A DNA stretch of 64,000 bases from an uncultured Prochlorococcus sp. (GCA_902525075.1 CABZFV010000009.1:1-64000), one strand, 5' to 3'; numbered from the stretch's first letter, positions 1-11,833 are shown. Made by a program: numbers and translations. The notes: generated by a model from the letters alone, not told the origin.

Positions 1-19
1 AGATTAAATTTAATCTAAA

Positions 20-268
20 TTATGCTACGTGTGGAGGCGTAGGACTACTAAACGAATTTAAAGGAAGTATTAGAGTAGCGATATTTTGATTCTTTTCAGG
101 CCTTTTTTTCTTTGAAAATTTTTTACCAAAAGGCACTCTTATAACATTAGTTCCCTCAATAGAACGAATATTTGAGTTATCACCTGAAAAATTATTGACA
201 AAATTTGGTAAGTCGACATTTTTAACTGGCAGGTGCTTAACATTACCAGATTTAAAATCTTTGGTCAT
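20..268 (-). CDS. conserved hypothetical small protein (picocyanobacterial)
   Basis: 82-aa ORF in a non-overlapped position; no recognisable domain. Confidence 0.5.
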   Translation of the reverse strand: MTKDFKSGNVKHLPVKNVDLPNFVNNFSGDNSNIRSIEGTNVIRVPFGKKFSKKKRPEKNQNIATLILPLNSFSSPTPPHVA

Positions 269-397
269 AGCTTCAAATACCCCAAAAAATTTGATGCTCG
301 ATTATTTTAATAAAAAAATTTAAAAAAATTCTATAAGAAAATATTAAATTTTTATTCTCACTGATAATAACTAAGTAAATAAAAGGACGCTAGTCCT

Positions 398-3307
398 TTA
401 AGCACATTTTTTTTCTTTGAAAGTCTCTCCTTGATTTATATTGCACGAACAAATTAAATTGCGATCGCCATATGCATTATTGATCCTAGAAACTGAAGAC
501 CAAAACTTGATAGATGTTGGAGTTTTATAAGGAAAAGAAGCTTTTTCTTTTGAATAAGGATAATGCCAATTATCAGCAATTAACTCTTTCAGAGTATGGG
601 GAGCGTTACTGATTACATTGTTATTCTTTAATTTAATATTTTTTTCTATTTCGCTAATTTCTTCTCCAATCAAAAGCATAGCCTCACAAAATCTCTCCAA
701 TTCAACCAAACTTTCACTTTCAGTAGGCTCTATCATTATCGTCTCTGGAACAGGCCAACTTATAGTTGGGGCATGAAAACTATAATCTATTAATCGTTTA
801 GCTAAATCATTTACACTCAAGCCAGTTCTAGATTTTAAATCTCTAAAATCTAAAATACATTCATGTGCGACAAAATTATTTTTCCCTTTATAAAGAATCT
901 TGAATTTATGCTTTAAAGAATGTGCAATATAATTTGCAGATAAAATTGCATGCGCAGTTGCTTTCCTAAGACCACTAAAGCCAGACATTTTTATGTACAT
1001 CCAACTTATTGGAAGAATACTTGCACTCCCATGCTTGGCAGATGATACGTAATTAGAACTATTAGATAAATTATTATCAATTAAAGAATGAGTAGGAAGA
1101 AATGGACTTAAAGTTTCTGATGCGGCAACTGGACCAACTCCTGGGCCACCTCCTCCATGTGGAATGCAGAATGTTTTATGTAAATTCAAATGACAAACAT
1201 CAACACCATAATTTCCCGGTTTGCATAATCCAACCTGAGCGTTCAAATTTGCTCCATCTAAATAGACAAATCCTCCAACAGAGTGAATTAAGTCACATAT
1301 CTCTCTGATTTGCAATTCAAAAACTCCATGTGTAGAAGGGTAGGTCAACATCAGGGCTCCTATTTGGTTATCAAATTTCTTGACCTTGATCGACAAATCT
1401 TGAAAATCAATGTTTCCTTCGTCATCACATTCCACCGTTAAAACATCAAATCCTGCCATAACTGCACTAGCAGGATTTGTTCCATGAGCACTTTTAGGAA
1501 TTAAACATTTTTTTCTTAAAAGTTCACCTTTTGATTCAAAATAAGAATTTATTGCTAACAATCCTGCAAACTCTCCTTGAGAGCCTGCATTTGGTTGAAA
1601 AGAAACTGATTTTAAACCAACAATATCACTTATCCATTTTTCTAGATCAGTTATTATTTTTGAATAGCCCTTAGTTTGATCTAGTGGAGAAAAAGGATGA
1701 ATAGAAGATAAATTAGCCCAAGAGACTGGATTTAACTCAGCTGCAGAATTTAACTTCATGGTACAGCTTCCTAATGGCATCATTCCATCTACCAGAGAAA
1801 AATCTTTTTCAGCAAGTCGGAATATATATCTCATTAATTCCGTTTCATTTCGGTAATTCGTGAATATATCTTGCTGCATCCATCCACTAGATCTCAAAGC
1901 TAAACTTTCAAGGTGAAACCTTTTATCAAATTTTATATGCTCTAAATCTTCTTTTTTTCCTATAACGTTTGCTATAAAAGTCAAAATATCTTTGATTTCT
2001 TTTTCATTACTAAGCTCATCTAAAGAGATCCCGAAGCCAGTTGAATTTTCAATAGTTGATCCCAACGGCAAAATTCTTAAGTTATACCCATTTTTTAAAG
2101 CTTCATTATGGATCCTCTTGGAATGCCTAGAATAAACATCAACACTATCAAATCTAATCCCATCAGGAATATCGAAACCTAAATCAGCTAAACATGATTC
2201 TAAATTTATTCTCAACTCCACTAATCTCTTAGCAATTTGTGTTAATCCAAAAGGTCCGTGATAAATAGCATAAAAAGATGAAATTATAGCTAACAAAGAT
2301 TGAGCAGTACAAATGTTACTAGTGGCCTTTTCCCTTCTAATATGTTGCTCTCTTGTTTGCAATGCTAATCTTAAAGACTTTTCGCCATTTTTAGAGAGAG
2401 TTTGCCCAACAATTCTTCCAGGTATCAGCCTTTTATATTTTTCGCTACAGGCGAAATATGCTGCATGGGGTCCACCAAAACCCATTGGAACACCAAATCT
2501 TTGCATACTACCAACTGCAACATCAACACCAAATTCAGAAATTGGTTTAATTAAAACTTGTGCCAGTGGATCAATACATGCAGTTACAATAATTTCTGAT
2601 CTATGTGCTTGGGATATTAAGAATGTGGGATCATATAATTGCCCATTTTTACCGGGTAATTGCAACAACATTCCAAAAACATCATCATTATTAGGAAGGT
2701 TGCTTTGAGTAAAGCGTTTTAAGGATATTCCCAAAGGTTTTGCTCTGGTTTGTAGAACATTAAAAGTATGATCAAAAACATTTGATTCCACTAAATAAAC
2801 TTTTGAAGATTTATTTTTTCTTGAGGAAAAACTCATTGCCATAGCTTCTGCAGCAGCAGTACCCTCATCTAACAAAGATGCATTGGCGACAGGGAATCCT
2901 GTTAGTTCACAAACAATAGTCTGAAAATTAAATAGAGCTTCTAATCTTCCCTGTGCAATTTCTGCTTGATATGGAGTATAAGACGTGTACCACCTTGGAT
3001 TTTCAAGAACATGCCTTTGGATTACTTTAGGCATGTGATTGTCATAATAACCAAGGCCTATTAGTGATCTCATTTTAATATTTTCTTTCGCAATCTCTTC
3101 TAATTCATTTAAAGCCTCAATTTCTGAACAACCTTGGGGCAATATTTCTGAAAATTTATCTTTAAGCTGAATATCTTCAGGAATAACTTGTTTTAAAAAT
3201 TGATCAATATTATTAAAACCAAGCTTGTTCAGCATAATTCTTTCATCATTATCTGCTAACCCAAGGTGCCTATTTATAAACAAATCAGACCCAAATTTAG
3301 ATGTCAT
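398..3307 (-). CDS. gcvP: glycine dehydrogenase (aminomethyl-transferring), glycine cleavage P protein
   Basis: 969 aa; RHLG N-terminus, PLP lysine region (HLNLHKTFCIPHGGGGPG) and SCTMKLN motif; next to gcvH. Confidence 0.97.
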   Translation of the reverse strand: MTSKFGSDLFINRHLGLADNDERIMLNKLGFNNIDQFLKQVIPEDIQLKDKFSEILPQGCSEIEALNELEEIAKENIKMRSLIGLGYYDNHMPKVIQRHVLENPRWYTSYTPYQAEIAQGRLEALFNFQTIVCELTGFPVANASLLDEGTAAAEAMAMSFSSRKNKSSKVYLVESNVFDHTFNVLQTRAKPLGISLKRFTQSNLPNNDDVFGMLLQLPGKNGQLYDPTFLISQAHRSEIIVTACIDPLAQVLIKPISEFGVDVAVGSMQRFGVPMGFGGPHAAYFACSEKYKRLIPGRIVGQTLSKNGEKSLRLALQTREQHIRREKATSNICTAQSLLAIISSFYAIYHGPFGLTQIAKRLVELRINLESCLADLGFDIPDGIRFDSVDVYSRHSKRIHNEALKNGYNLRILPLGSTIENSTGFGISLDELSNEKEIKDILTFIANVIGKKEDLEHIKFDKRFHLESLALRSSGWMQQDIFTNYRNETELMRYIFRLAEKDFSLVDGMMPLGSCTMKLNSAAELNPVSWANLSSIHPFSPLDQTKGYSKIITDLEKWISDIVGLKSVSFQPNAGSQGEFAGLLAINSYFESKGELLRKKCLIPKSAHGTNPASAVMAGFDVLTVECDDEGNIDFQDLSIKVKKFDNQIGALMLTYPSTHGVFELQIREICDLIHSVGGFVYLDGANLNAQVGLCKPGNYGVDVCHLNLHKTFCIPHGGGGPGVGPVAASETLSPFLPTHSLIDNNLSNSSNYVSSAKHGSASILPISWMYIKMSGFSGLRKATAHAILSANYIAHSLKHKFKILYKGKNNFVAHECILDFRDLKSRTGLSVNDLAKRLIDYSFHAPTISWPVPETIMIEPTESESLVELERFCEAMLLIGEEISEIEKNIKLKNNNVISNAPHTLKELIADNWHYPYSKEKASFPYKTPTSIKFWSSVSRINNAYGDRNLICSCNINQGETFKEKKCA

Positions 3308-3352
3308 ATTAAAATATTTTTCTTTAAAATAGCTCTTTTTAAAAAGTTTGCC

Positions 3353-3742
3353 TTATTTTGGTACAACCTTTGATTGATATTCCTCAGAAGTCATCAAATC
3401 AGCAATTGATGCTTTTGATTCTGGTTTCAAAATAACTAACCAACCGTCTCCAATCGGATCATTCTGTAAAAGCTCAGGGTTCTCAATAACACTTTCATTT
3501 ACAGATACTATTTCCCCTGAAAAAGGTAAATAGACTTCCTCAACGGCCTTAACTGATTCTATTGTTCCAAAAGTCTCTCCTTTCTCTAAAGTCGCCCCTT
3601 CATCAGCTAATTCAACAAAAACAATATCTCCTAATTGATCTATAGCGAATTCACTAACTCCAATTTTTAATAATCCATTTTCTTCCAAGACATATTCATG
3701 AGTATCAGCATAGTTGAGGTTGTCTGGAAACTTGTAAGACAT
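3353..3742 (-). CDS. gcvH: glycine cleavage system H protein
   Basis: 129 aa; lipoyl domain with ETFGTIESVKAVEEVYLPFSGEIV. Confidence 0.97.
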   Translation of the reverse strand: MSYKFPDNLNYADTHEYVLEENGLLKIGVSEFAIDQLGDIVFVELADEGATLEKGETFGTIESVKAVEEVYLPFSGEIVSVNESVIENPELLQNDPIGDGWLVILKPESKASIADLMTSEEYQSKVVPK

Positions 3743-3744
3743 GA

Positions 3745-5037
3745 TTAAGTAGATAAAGGAAGTAGAGAATCCTTTGAAATTAATTTTTCCTCTAATAATT
3801 CAAATAATAATCGAATTAATGCAATTTTGATGTGAGCTATGTGAGAACCACCTTGAACAAAAATATTATAAGGATCTCTTAGAGGGGCATCAGCAGAAAA
3901 TTCACTTGTACTACCTTCAATAAAGGTACCTCCTGCCATTAATAATTTTGAATCATATCCATCCATTGATGATGGAACAACATTAAGAAAAGAATCTACT
4001 GGTGAAGAATTTTGAAAAGATTGACAAACTTTTTGTACCAAATCAGGATTATTCAATCTTACTGACTGAATAAGATCAGATCTATAAGTTGCTGGCTCTG
4101 GTAAAACCTTAAATCCCAAATTTTTAAAGACTGCTGCAACCATATCAGCACCTTTTAGTGATTCGTGAACAATTTGTGGTGCTAAAAACAAACCCTGCAA
4201 AATTAATCTTCCTAATCCAAAATTTATTCCTGCAGAAGAACCAATGCCTGGTGAGGTTAATCTAGAACATGCCATCTCAACTAACTCTGCATCTCCTGCA
4301 ACGTACCCACCAGTAGGAACTATTGTTCCTCCCAAATTTTTAATCAATGATCCAGCAATTATATTTGCCCCTTTAGAAATTGGTTCACTATCTTCAACAA
4401 GCTCCCCGTAACAGTTATCAACAAAACATATACAGTTAGGATCAATAGAATGAATAAGACTACAAATTTTCTCTATCTGATGATTCGTCAGAGACTTTCT
4501 CCAACTATATCCACAACTTTTTTGTATGAATACTAATTTGCATGAATTTTCTTTAAAAGAATGAACAATTTTTTCTTCAAAAGAATCAAAATTGTCGCAG
4601 ATATTTATTTGCTGATATTCAATGTCAAAATCTTTAAGTGAGCCTTTTCCTCCTCCCCTTATTCCTATGACTTCTTCTAAAGTGTCATATGGTTTTCCTG
4701 TAAGAGATAACATCACATCTCCAGGTCGAAGAATTCCAAATAAGACAGAACTTATTGCATGTGTTCCACTTACAAATTGCATCCTCACAGCAGCCTTTTC
4801 AGCAAGAAACAATCTTGCAAAAACCGCATCAATTTTTTCTCTAGATATATCATCATGACCACTACCAGAAGATTGATTAAAATGACTAGTTGAAACTTTT
4901 TCTTCCTTAAAAATTGTCAAAATATTTTCTAATTTCTGAAAAACCTGATTGGACCTTTGTTGAAAAACTTTACTTAAACTCTCTTCGACAGAAAGAACAG
5001 CGTTTTCAGCCAGTTTTAAGTTATTGTCAAGAGTCAT
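3745..5037 (-). CDS. methionine gamma-lyase / 'aluminium resistance' family PLP-dependent protein
   Basis: 430 aa; FVSGTHAISSVLFGILRPGDVMLSLTGKPYDTLEEVIG and NIIAGSLIKNLGGTIVPTGGY typical of this family. Confidence 0.85.
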   Translation of the reverse strand: MTLDNNLKLAENAVLSVEESLSKVFQQRSNQVFQKLENILTIFKEEKVSTSHFNQSSGSGHDDISREKIDAVFARLFLAEKAAVRMQFVSGTHAISSVLFGILRPGDVMLSLTGKPYDTLEEVIGIRGGGKGSLKDFDIEYQQINICDNFDSFEEKIVHSFKENSCKLVFIQKSCGYSWRKSLTNHQIEKICSLIHSIDPNCICFVDNCYGELVEDSEPISKGANIIAGSLIKNLGGTIVPTGGYVAGDAELVEMACSRLTSPGIGSSAGINFGLGRLILQGLFLAPQIVHESLKGADMVAAVFKNLGFKVLPEPATYRSDLIQSVRLNNPDLVQKVCQSFQNSSPVDSFLNVVPSSMDGYDSKLLMAGGTFIEGSTSEFSADAPLRDPYNIFVQGGSHIAHIKIALIRLLFELLEEKLISKDSLLPLST

Positions 5038-5040
5038 TTA

Positions 5041-5754
5041 TTATGAGAAGTCATGTGATTTTTCAGAAGCTAAATTTCTTAATTCTGTGAGGAAAGAATT
5101 AGGTCCCCTACCATGAAAATAAGAAAGTTTTTTTGAAGCCTCATATAAATCAAGAAGTTCCCCATCTAATTCTTCTGCCGTATAATCTCTAATTCCTGCA
5201 ATTACTTCAGCAAAACGTTCTCTACGGGCAGATTTATTGACAGCATAGGCTTCCATTACTTGAAATTTACATGATCTCCAAGCCTTATTCTGACAAAAAT
5301 GCACTGAAAGAGCATCACTTAAAGCAGAAGCTTCTTCATCTTCTATGTACCAGTCAAAAGATGAAGGTAGAGGTTTTAATCCTGAAAATATCTCGAATAA
5401 CTCCCCGGCCGACAATGGATTACCAGAATCATTTTTTAGGGGTAATGCAGACTCTTCCAAAGATTTCCATAACTCTGGGTAATCACTTTCAAAACGATCC
5501 CTGATTTTTTCAATACCTTGATCAAGAATCGTATTAACTTGAGCTAAAGCGAGAAAAACTTCAGGACCTGGCGAAGATAGCTTCCCATTCCTAAGATTAG
5601 AAATTTGCGAATTATGAACTTTACCCAGATCAAGAACTTCTGAAAGTAATGGCAATACTCTGTGAGACCATCCATTTCTTTCATGCCAGAGGTGTATCAA
5701 ATGAGCCATAGCCCTTCGACCTCTAGATAATTTATCGCGATATCCGAGACTCAC
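5041..5754 (-). CDS. conserved hypothetical protein with possible helix-turn-helix-like N-terminal region
   Basis: 237 aa; segment LSEVLDLGKVHNSQISNLRNGKLSSPGPEVFLALAQVN resembles an XRE/Cro-like HTH; no named family recognised. Confidence 0.6.
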   Translation of the reverse strand: MSLGYRDKLSRGRRAMAHLIHLWHERNGWSHRVLPLLSEVLDLGKVHNSQISNLRNGKLSSPGPEVFLALAQVNTILDQGIEKIRDRFESDYPELWKSLEESALPLKNDSGNPLSAGELFEIFSGLKPLPSSFDWYIEDEEASALSDALSVHFCQNKAWRSCKFQVMEAYAVNKSARRERFAEVIAGIRDYTAEELDGELLDLYEASKKLSYFHGRGPNSFLTELRNLASEKSHDFS

Positions 5755-5829
5755 AGATAATTAAACTTATCAATAGTATAGTATGATAATATTACATATC
5801 GGTAATTTTGAAAATAGTATTTCAATATC

Positions 5830-6768
5830 ATGAATTCAGTAATTTTCCAAGAAACAGCAAAATTAAAAAAACCTGTTCCAGCTGAAAAAGTTTTAGAACT
5901 CTCTGAAAAATTACTGGAACCTTCCAGTCATTCAAAAAGATATCCTCCGAGACTACATAAAACGTGGGGAACGATAGTTTTTATGGTTGCAATTCATATT
6001 CTTTCTCTTGTAGCTATACAACCAAAATTTTGGAGTCTCCCTGCAGTCACTTCATTATTATTTTTTTATTGGGTAACTGCTTGTCTAGGAGTCACCCTTG
6101 GATATCACAGATTGTTATCACACAGATCGTTCATTGTACCAAGATGGTTGGAAAGATTTTTTGCTACCTGTGGAGCCATAAGTTGCCAGCATGGACCAAT
6201 AGATTGGGTAGGTTTACATAGACATCACCACTCTTTTTCAGATACTGAAGTAGATCATCACAATAGTCAAAAGGGTTTTTGGTGGAGTCATATGGGTTGG
6301 ATGTTTAAAGATGTAGAAGCACTAAAAGCTGTTCCAAAACTAAGTGCAGATTTAATCAAGGATCCATACTATAGATTTTTAAATAAATATTTTTTATTCT
6401 TACAAATTCCTATTGGACTTTCATTGTACGCAATCGGGCAAAAATTAGGAGTTGGAGGATGGGCTCTAGTCCTTTGGGGAATTCCTTTAAGGCTTGTGAT
6501 TGTTTATCACGTGACTTGGCTAGTCAACTCCGCAACGCATTGTTGGGGTAAAGCACCATTTGAAAGTGGTGATTCATCTAAAAATAATGCGTGGGTTGCT
6601 GCATTAACATTTGGAGAAGGTTGGCATAATAACCATCATGCATTTCCCAATTCGGCAAAACAAGGATTATTTAAAGGTCAGATAGACATAACATGGGAAC
6701 ATATTAAGATTCTTGCGAAATTTGGTTTTGCAAAAAAAGTAAAGTTACCCTCTAGGTCTTATTATTAA
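5830..6768 (+). CDS. acyl-lipid/acyl-CoA delta-9 fatty acid desaturase
   Basis: 312 aa; histidine boxes [17 protein letters not shown] and HNNHHAFP. Confidence 0.93.
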   Translation: MNSVIFQETAKLKKPVPAEKVLELSEKLLEPSSHSKRYPPRLHKTWGTIVFMVAIHILSLVAIQPKFWSLPAVTSLLFFYWVTACLGVTLGYHRLLSHRSFIVPRWLERFFATCGAISCQHGPIDWVGLHRHHHSFSDTEVDHHNSQKGFWWSHMGWMFKDVEALKAVPKLSADLIKDPYYRFLNKYFLFLQIPIGLSLYAIGQKLGVGGWALVLWGIPLRLVIVYHVTWLVNSATHCWGKAPFESGDSSKNNAWVAALTFGEGWHNNHHAFPNSAKQGLFKGQIDITWEHIKILAKFGFAKKVKLPSRSYY

Positions 6769-6788
6769 CTATATTGTTCAATATTTTC

Positions 6789-7244
6789 ATGGCTAAAAGA
6801 GTACAAGTCGCATTAACTGAATCAATCGCATCATTAGGTAAAGAAGGAGATCTAGTTGATGTAGCACCAGGATACGCAAGAAATTTTCTATTGCCTTATG
6901 GCAAGGCAATTAATGTAACACCAGCAGTCCTTAAACAAATTGAGAGGAAAAAAGAAAAAGAAAAAATTGCTGCTGATAAATTAAAGCAAGAAGCTTTAGA
7001 TTTCCAAACTGCATTATCTACAATAGGTAGATTCACTATCAAAAAACAAGTTGGAGAAGATGGTGTCCTTTTTGGAACGGTTACCAATGGGGATGTTGCC
7101 GAAGCGATAGAAGCCGCAACTAAAAAAGAAATTGACAGAAGAAACATTACTGTTCCTGATATTCATAATTTAGGTTCCTTTACTGCAAAAATAAAATTAC
7201 ATCCAGAAGTAAATGCAGAAGTAAATATTGAAGTAACAAGTTAA
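6789..7244 (+). CDS. rplI: 50S ribosomal protein L9
   Basis: [40 protein letters not shown]; start placed at 6789 (MAKR) rather than the track start 6774. Confidence 0.96.
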   Translation: MAKRVQVALTESIASLGKEGDLVDVAPGYARNFLLPYGKAINVTPAVLKQIERKKEKEKIAADKLKQEALDFQTALSTIGRFTIKKQVGEDGVLFGTVTNGDVAEAIEAATKKEIDRRNITVPDIHNLGSFTAKIKLHPEVNAEVNIEVTS

Positions 7245-7302
7245 TCAATTTGTTGCATTATTTTGAAAAGTAGTCAGAGTATATATCTAAGCAATTAAAG
7301 AT

Positions 7303-8685
7303 ATGGTTTCCGTACCTTTTCCAAATAATGGGCAAAATAAAAATTTTAAAAAGGATTTTAATAGTGAAAATTCTGGATTAGTACCTCCTCAAAACGTTCA
7401 AGCAGAGGAAGCTGTTCTTGGAGGTATACTTCTTGATCCAGACGCAATCGGAAGAATTGCAGACTTAATTAAACCTGAAGCTTTTTATATAAATGCCCAT
7501 CAAGAGATTTATAGAACAGCATTAATGTTGCATGCCCAGGGTAAACCAACTGATTTAACATCAATGAGTGCTTGGTTGGCAGATAATGGATCACTAGAAA
7601 AAATTGGAGGAAACAGCAAACTGGTAGAACTTGTTGAAAATGTTTCCTCTACAGCTTCTATAGAACAAGTTGCTAATTTAATTAACGACAAATTTATGAG
7701 AAGGCAACTTATCAGATCTGGGAATGAAGTGGTTCAACTAGGTTTTGATCAAACTCAAGATACTAATGAAGTTCTAGATAAAGCAGAGCAAAAAATATTT
7801 GAAATCAGCCAAGAGAAACCTTCAAAAGGCCTGACTCAAGCAGCTGAAATCCTTACAAGTACTTTTAATGAAATAGAGTCAAGATCATTAGGTACTTCAG
7901 TAGCTGGTATCCCAGTAAATTTCTACGATCTTGATGCAATGACTCAAGGTTTTCAAAGAAGTGATTTAATAATTGTTGCTGGAAGACCTTCAATGGGGAA
8001 AACTTCAATAGTTCTTAATCTCGCTAAAAATGTTGCACAATCGCAAGATTTGCCTGTGTGTGTATTTAGCCTTGAAATGAGTAAAGAACAATTGACATAT
8101 AGATTGCTCTCTATGGAAGTTGGAATCGAGAGTGGCAGGCTAAGAACAGGAAGATTACAGCAAGATGAATGGCCATTACTCGGAGAAGGTATCAATTCAT
8201 TAGGTCAATTACCAATATTTATAGATGACAAACCTAACTTAAGTGTTTTAGAGATGAGATCTCTTTGCAGAAGATTAATAGCTGAACAAAAAAAAGAACT
8301 TGGATTAATTGTGATTGATTACCTCCAGTTAATGGAAGGATCAACCCCTGATAATAGAGTGCAAGAACTTTCACGAATAACAAGAGGTCTTAAAAGCATG
8401 GCTAGAGAATTAAAAGTACCGGTAGTAGCTTTATCTCAGCTTAGTAGAGGCGTGGAGTCTAGAACAAATAAAAGACCAATGTTAAGCGATCTAAGAGAAT
8501 CAGGATCTATTGAACAAGACGCAGATTTAGTATTAATGATTTATAGAGATGAATACTATAATCCAGAGACTGAAGATAGAGGAATTACAGAAATCATTGT
8601 CACTAAACATAGAAATGGACCCGTAGGAACTGTTAAATTATTATTTGAACCTCAATTTACGAGATTTAGGAATTTAGCTAACTAA
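7303..8685 (+). CDS. dnaB: replicative DNA helicase DnaB
   Basis: 460 aa; Walker [50 protein letters not shown]. Confidence 0.97.
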   Translation: MVSVPFPNNGQNKNFKKDFNSENSGLVPPQNVQAEEAVLGGILLDPDAIGRIADLIKPEAFYINAHQEIYRTALMLHAQGKPTDLTSMSAWLADNGSLEKIGGNSKLVELVENVSSTASIEQVANLINDKFMRRQLIRSGNEVVQLGFDQTQDTNEVLDKAEQKIFEISQEKPSKGLTQAAEILTSTFNEIESRSLGTSVAGIPVNFYDLDAMTQGFQRSDLIIVAGRPSMGKTSIVLNLAKNVAQSQDLPVCVFSLEMSKEQLTYRLLSMEVGIESGRLRTGRLQQDEWPLLGEGINSLGQLPIFIDDKPNLSVLEMRSLCRRLIAEQKKELGLIVIDYLQLMEGSTPDNRVQELSRITRGLKSMARELKVPVVALSQLSRGVESRTNKRPMLSDLRESGSIEQDADLVLMIYRDEYYNPETEDRGITEIIVTKHRNGPVGTVKLLFEPQFTRFRNLAN

Positions 8686-8698
8686 ATCGATCCTTAAA

Positions 8699-10666
8699 AT
8701 GCAAGATCATTACTCAACAAATGAATCTTTTGATGTCATCGTTATTGGTGGAGGACATGCAGGATGCGAAGCAGCCATAACAACAGCAAAATTAGGATTT
8801 TCTACAGCCTTATTTACAATCAATTTAGATAGGATTGCCTGGCAGCCTTGCAACCCTGCAGTTGGCGGACCGGCAAAAAGTCAGTTGGTACATGAAGTTG
8901 ATGCATTAGGTGGAATTATTGGTAAATTAGCTGATGAGACAGCAATACAAAAAAGAATATTAAATGCAAGTAGAGGTCCAGCTGTATGGGCATTAAGAGC
9001 TCAAACAGATAAAAGAGAATACTCAAAAAAGATGATTGAAATACTTCAAAATACAGATAATTTATCTTTAAAAGAAGCAATGATTACTGAACTGGATATT
9101 TCAAAAACTGAAGAAATTGGATTGAACTCCAAAAAAACCTTAAAAAAAAGAATAAAGGGTGTAAGGACTTTCTTTGGTAGTTATTATTCAGCAAGATCAG
9201 TTATCATCACAGCTGGAACCTTCTTAGAAGGAAGAATATGGATAGGAAATAAATCAATGTCAGCGGGTAGATCGGGAGAACAAGCAGCAAAAGGTCTTAC
9301 TCAAAATTTGCACGAAATTGGTATTAAAACAGAACGTTTAAAAACAGGAACTCCAGCAAGAGTTGATAAAAGAAGTATCATTTTTGATGAATTAGATATT
9401 CAACCAAGCACTGCAGCAGATAAATATTTTTCGTTTGACCCAGATATAAAAAATAATATGCCTCAAGTTAGTTGTCACATCACAAGAACAACTACCAAAA
9501 CACATCAACTAATTCGAGATAATTTGCATTTAACTCCAATTTACGGCGGTTTTATTGATAGTAAGGGACCAAGATATTGTCCATCAATTGAAGATAAAAT
9601 CGTTAAATTTGCCGATAAAGAATCACATCAAATTTTCTTAGAACCAGAAGGAATTAATACCCCTGAAATATATGTACAAGGATTTTCTACAGGTTTACCC
9701 GAAAATATTCAATTAGAACTTTTAAGAACCTTACCTGGATTGAATGAATGTAAAATGTTGCGACCAGCATATGCTGTTGAGTATGACTATATACCTGCAA
9801 CACAGCTCCAAACATCACTCGAAACGAAAGAAATTGAATATTTATTTAGCGCAGGACAAATTAATGGGACCACTGGTTATGAAGAAGCAGCAGCACAAGG
9901 ATTAGTTGCAGGAATCAATGCGATAAGAAAACTAAGCAAAAAAGATCCAATAATTTTTACTAGAGAGAGCAGTTATATAGGAACAATGATCAATGATTTA
10001 ATTACCAAAGATCTTAAAGAACCATACAGAGTTTTAACTAGTAGGAGTGAATATAGGTTAACTCTTAGAGGAGATAATGCGGATAGGAGATTAACACCAT
10101 TAGGTTATCAAGTAGGGCTAATTAATGAGAAAAGATGGTCTGCCTATCAAGAAAAAATGAAACTCCTCGAGGAAGAGAAATTTAGATTAAATAACACTCG
10201 TTTAAAAAATACCGAAGAAATATCAAAAAAAATAGAATTAGAAACGGGATCAAAAATCAAAGGCTCAACAACTTTAAATGAACTCTTAAAAAGACCAAAC
10301 TTTCATTATTCGGATCTAATTAAATATAATTTGACTGAAAAAAATCTAGGTTCTTCAATACAGGAAGGTGTTGAAATAGATATTAAATATGAGGGTTACC
10401 TTAAAAGACAAAAAAACAACATTGAACAAATAAATCGTCAAAGCTGTAAATCTCTTCCTCAAGAAATAAATTATGAAAAGATAGATACATTATCTTTAGA
10501 AGCTAGAGAAAATTTGAATAAGATAAAGCCAAAAAATTTTGGTGATGCTTCAAAAATTCCTGGAGTAAGCAAAGCTGATTTAACTGCATTACTTGTTTGG
10601 CTAAAAATAAGAGAAATAAAAAAAGAAAAGGCAAATATTTTTGTCGAAAAAAAGTTATCATCTTAA
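8699..10666 (+). CDS. mnmG: tRNA uridine-5-carboxymethylaminomethyl synthesis enzyme MnmG (GidA)
   Basis: 655 aa; [59 protein letters not shown]. Confidence 0.97.
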   Translation: MQDHYSTNESFDVIVIGGGHAGCEAAITTAKLGFSTALFTINLDRIAWQPCNPAVGGPAKSQLVHEVDALGGIIGKLADETAIQKRILNASRGPAVWALRAQTDKREYSKKMIEILQNTDNLSLKEAMITELDISKTEEIGLNSKKTLKKRIKGVRTFFGSYYSARSVIITAGTFLEGRIWIGNKSMSAGRSGEQAAKGLTQNLHEIGIKTERLKTGTPARVDKRSIIFDELDIQPSTAADKYFSFDPDIKNNMPQVSCHITRTTTKTHQLIRDNLHLTPIYGGFIDSKGPRYCPSIEDKIVKFADKESHQIFLEPEGINTPEIYVQGFSTGLPENIQLELLRTLPGLNECKMLRPAYAVEYDYIPATQLQTSLETKEIEYLFSAGQINGTTGYEEAAAQGLVAGINAIRKLSKKDPIIFTRESSYIGTMINDLITKDLKEPYRVLTSRSEYRLTLRGDNADRRLTPLGYQVGLINEKRWSAYQEKMKLLEEEKFRLNNTRLKNTEEISKKIELETGSKIKGSTTLNELLKRPNFHYSDLIKYNLTEKNLGSSIQEGVEIDIKYEGYLKRQKNNIEQINRQSCKSLPQEINYEKIDTLSLEARENLNKIKPKNFGDASKIPGVSKADLTALLVWLKIREIKKEKANIFVEKKLSS

Positions 10667-10747
10667 AAGCATTCCGTCTAAGCACTGAATAATAAACTTT
10701 TTAACTCACCAAAAATTTTATGGGAAGAAAAAGCCTCTACTTTTTTA

Positions 10748-11290
10748 GTGAAAAATTCACTACCCAAAATATCTGGTCCATGGAAATTAATGTTGCTTGG
10801 GGATGGAAGTCCGACTAGACATTTACAGCTTTTAACTAATAAAGAGACAAAAATTAAGTTAATTTCAATGCGAGATGATCCTCTATTCATTGAAGAAGGC
10901 CCTAAAGAATTAAATCAATTAAATGGACCTTTAATTAGAAGACAAGTATGGATTAAAAACAATAATAAAAACCTAGCATGGGCTGAAAGTTGGTGGAATG
11001 CAGAACAAGTTAATGAAAATTTAAAAGCCAAAGAAGAACCAATTTGGAAGAATTTGACACAAGACAGATCAGAATTGTTTAGAGAAGTTGACCGAATTTC
11101 ACTTGTTAATTCAAATTGGTTAGAGGATCAATTTTGTTTTAAAGGTCCATTCTGGTCAAGAAATTATAGATTTTTTCGAGACAAAAAGCCCCTCACAATT
11201 ATTAGAGAAGTATTCAATCCACATTTAGAAAGTTTATTAGGCTATTCAGGAATTAAAGAATTTAGGAAACTATACTCTTCTTCTTCTTGA
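10748..11290 (+). CDS. chorismate lyase-like (DUF98 family) protein
   Basis: 180 aa; ISGPWKLMLLGDGSPTRHLQLL, GPLIRRQVWI, REVFNPHLESLLG pattern. Confidence 0.7.
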   Translation: MKNSLPKISGPWKLMLLGDGSPTRHLQLLTNKETKIKLISMRDDPLFIEEGPKELNQLNGPLIRRQVWIKNNNKNLAWAESWWNAEQVNENLKAKEEPIWKNLTQDRSELFREVDRISLVNSNWLEDQFCFKGPFWSRNYRFFRDKKPLTIIREVFNPHLESLLGYSGIKEFRKLYSSSS

Positions 11291-11833
11291 TCTGGGAAGA
11301 TTTCTTGATTTTGATTGAATTTGTTGGTTTGATTGAACTCTCGAAGTATTATTTTCTTTTTCTGAAGCTCTTTGCCATCTTTCAACTTTGAAATTCATTT
11401 CATCTGGCCAATCTTCTTCCTTACTCTCTTTCACATAAGGTAATTTTTTTTGCTCAGTTGTATGTATATTTTTTGGTTGCCTTAAAGATATTGCTTCTAA
11501 AGGTCTTTTTGAGTGCTGTTTAGCAAATTCATAAGAATTTGATACTCTAGAAAATGTCTTAATATCACTATTATCATCGTAAAAATTCTCATCATTCCAA
11601 TCATCATTATCTTCATCAAAAAATAAATCCACTTTTTCAGATACCCATCTTCCTACTTTTTTCACACTCTTACTTGTTATTCCTTGAAAATCTGAGTTCC
11701 TTCTTTTTCCTGGTCTAGCCCCAGATACTCCATCAACAAATTGTCTTCCAGTTTCGAAAATTTTATCAAACTTTTTATCAACAATATTTTTATCAAAACT
11801 ATTTCTAAGATTTCTAATTCTCCTTGAATCCAT
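11270..11833 (-). CDS. conserved hypothetical protein, highly charged, Arg-rich C-terminus
   Basis: 187-aa ORF with no competing ORF over most of its length. Confidence 0.6.
   Translation of the reverse strand: MDSRRIRNLRNSFDKNIVDKKFDKIFETGRQFVDGVSGARPGKRRNSDFQGITSKSVKKVGRWVSEKVDLFFDEDNDDWNDENFYDDNSDIKTFSRVSNSYEFAKQHSKRPLEAISLRQPKNIHTTEQKKLPYVKESKEEDWPDEMNFKVERWQRASEKENNTSRVQSNQQIQSKSRNLPRSRRRRV

Noticed and set aside
2313-2708. 131-aa plus-strand ORF inside gcvP
   Set aside because: Antisense shadow ORF fully within the confidently assigned gcvP; low-complexity, Cys/Leu-rich translation with no family signal.
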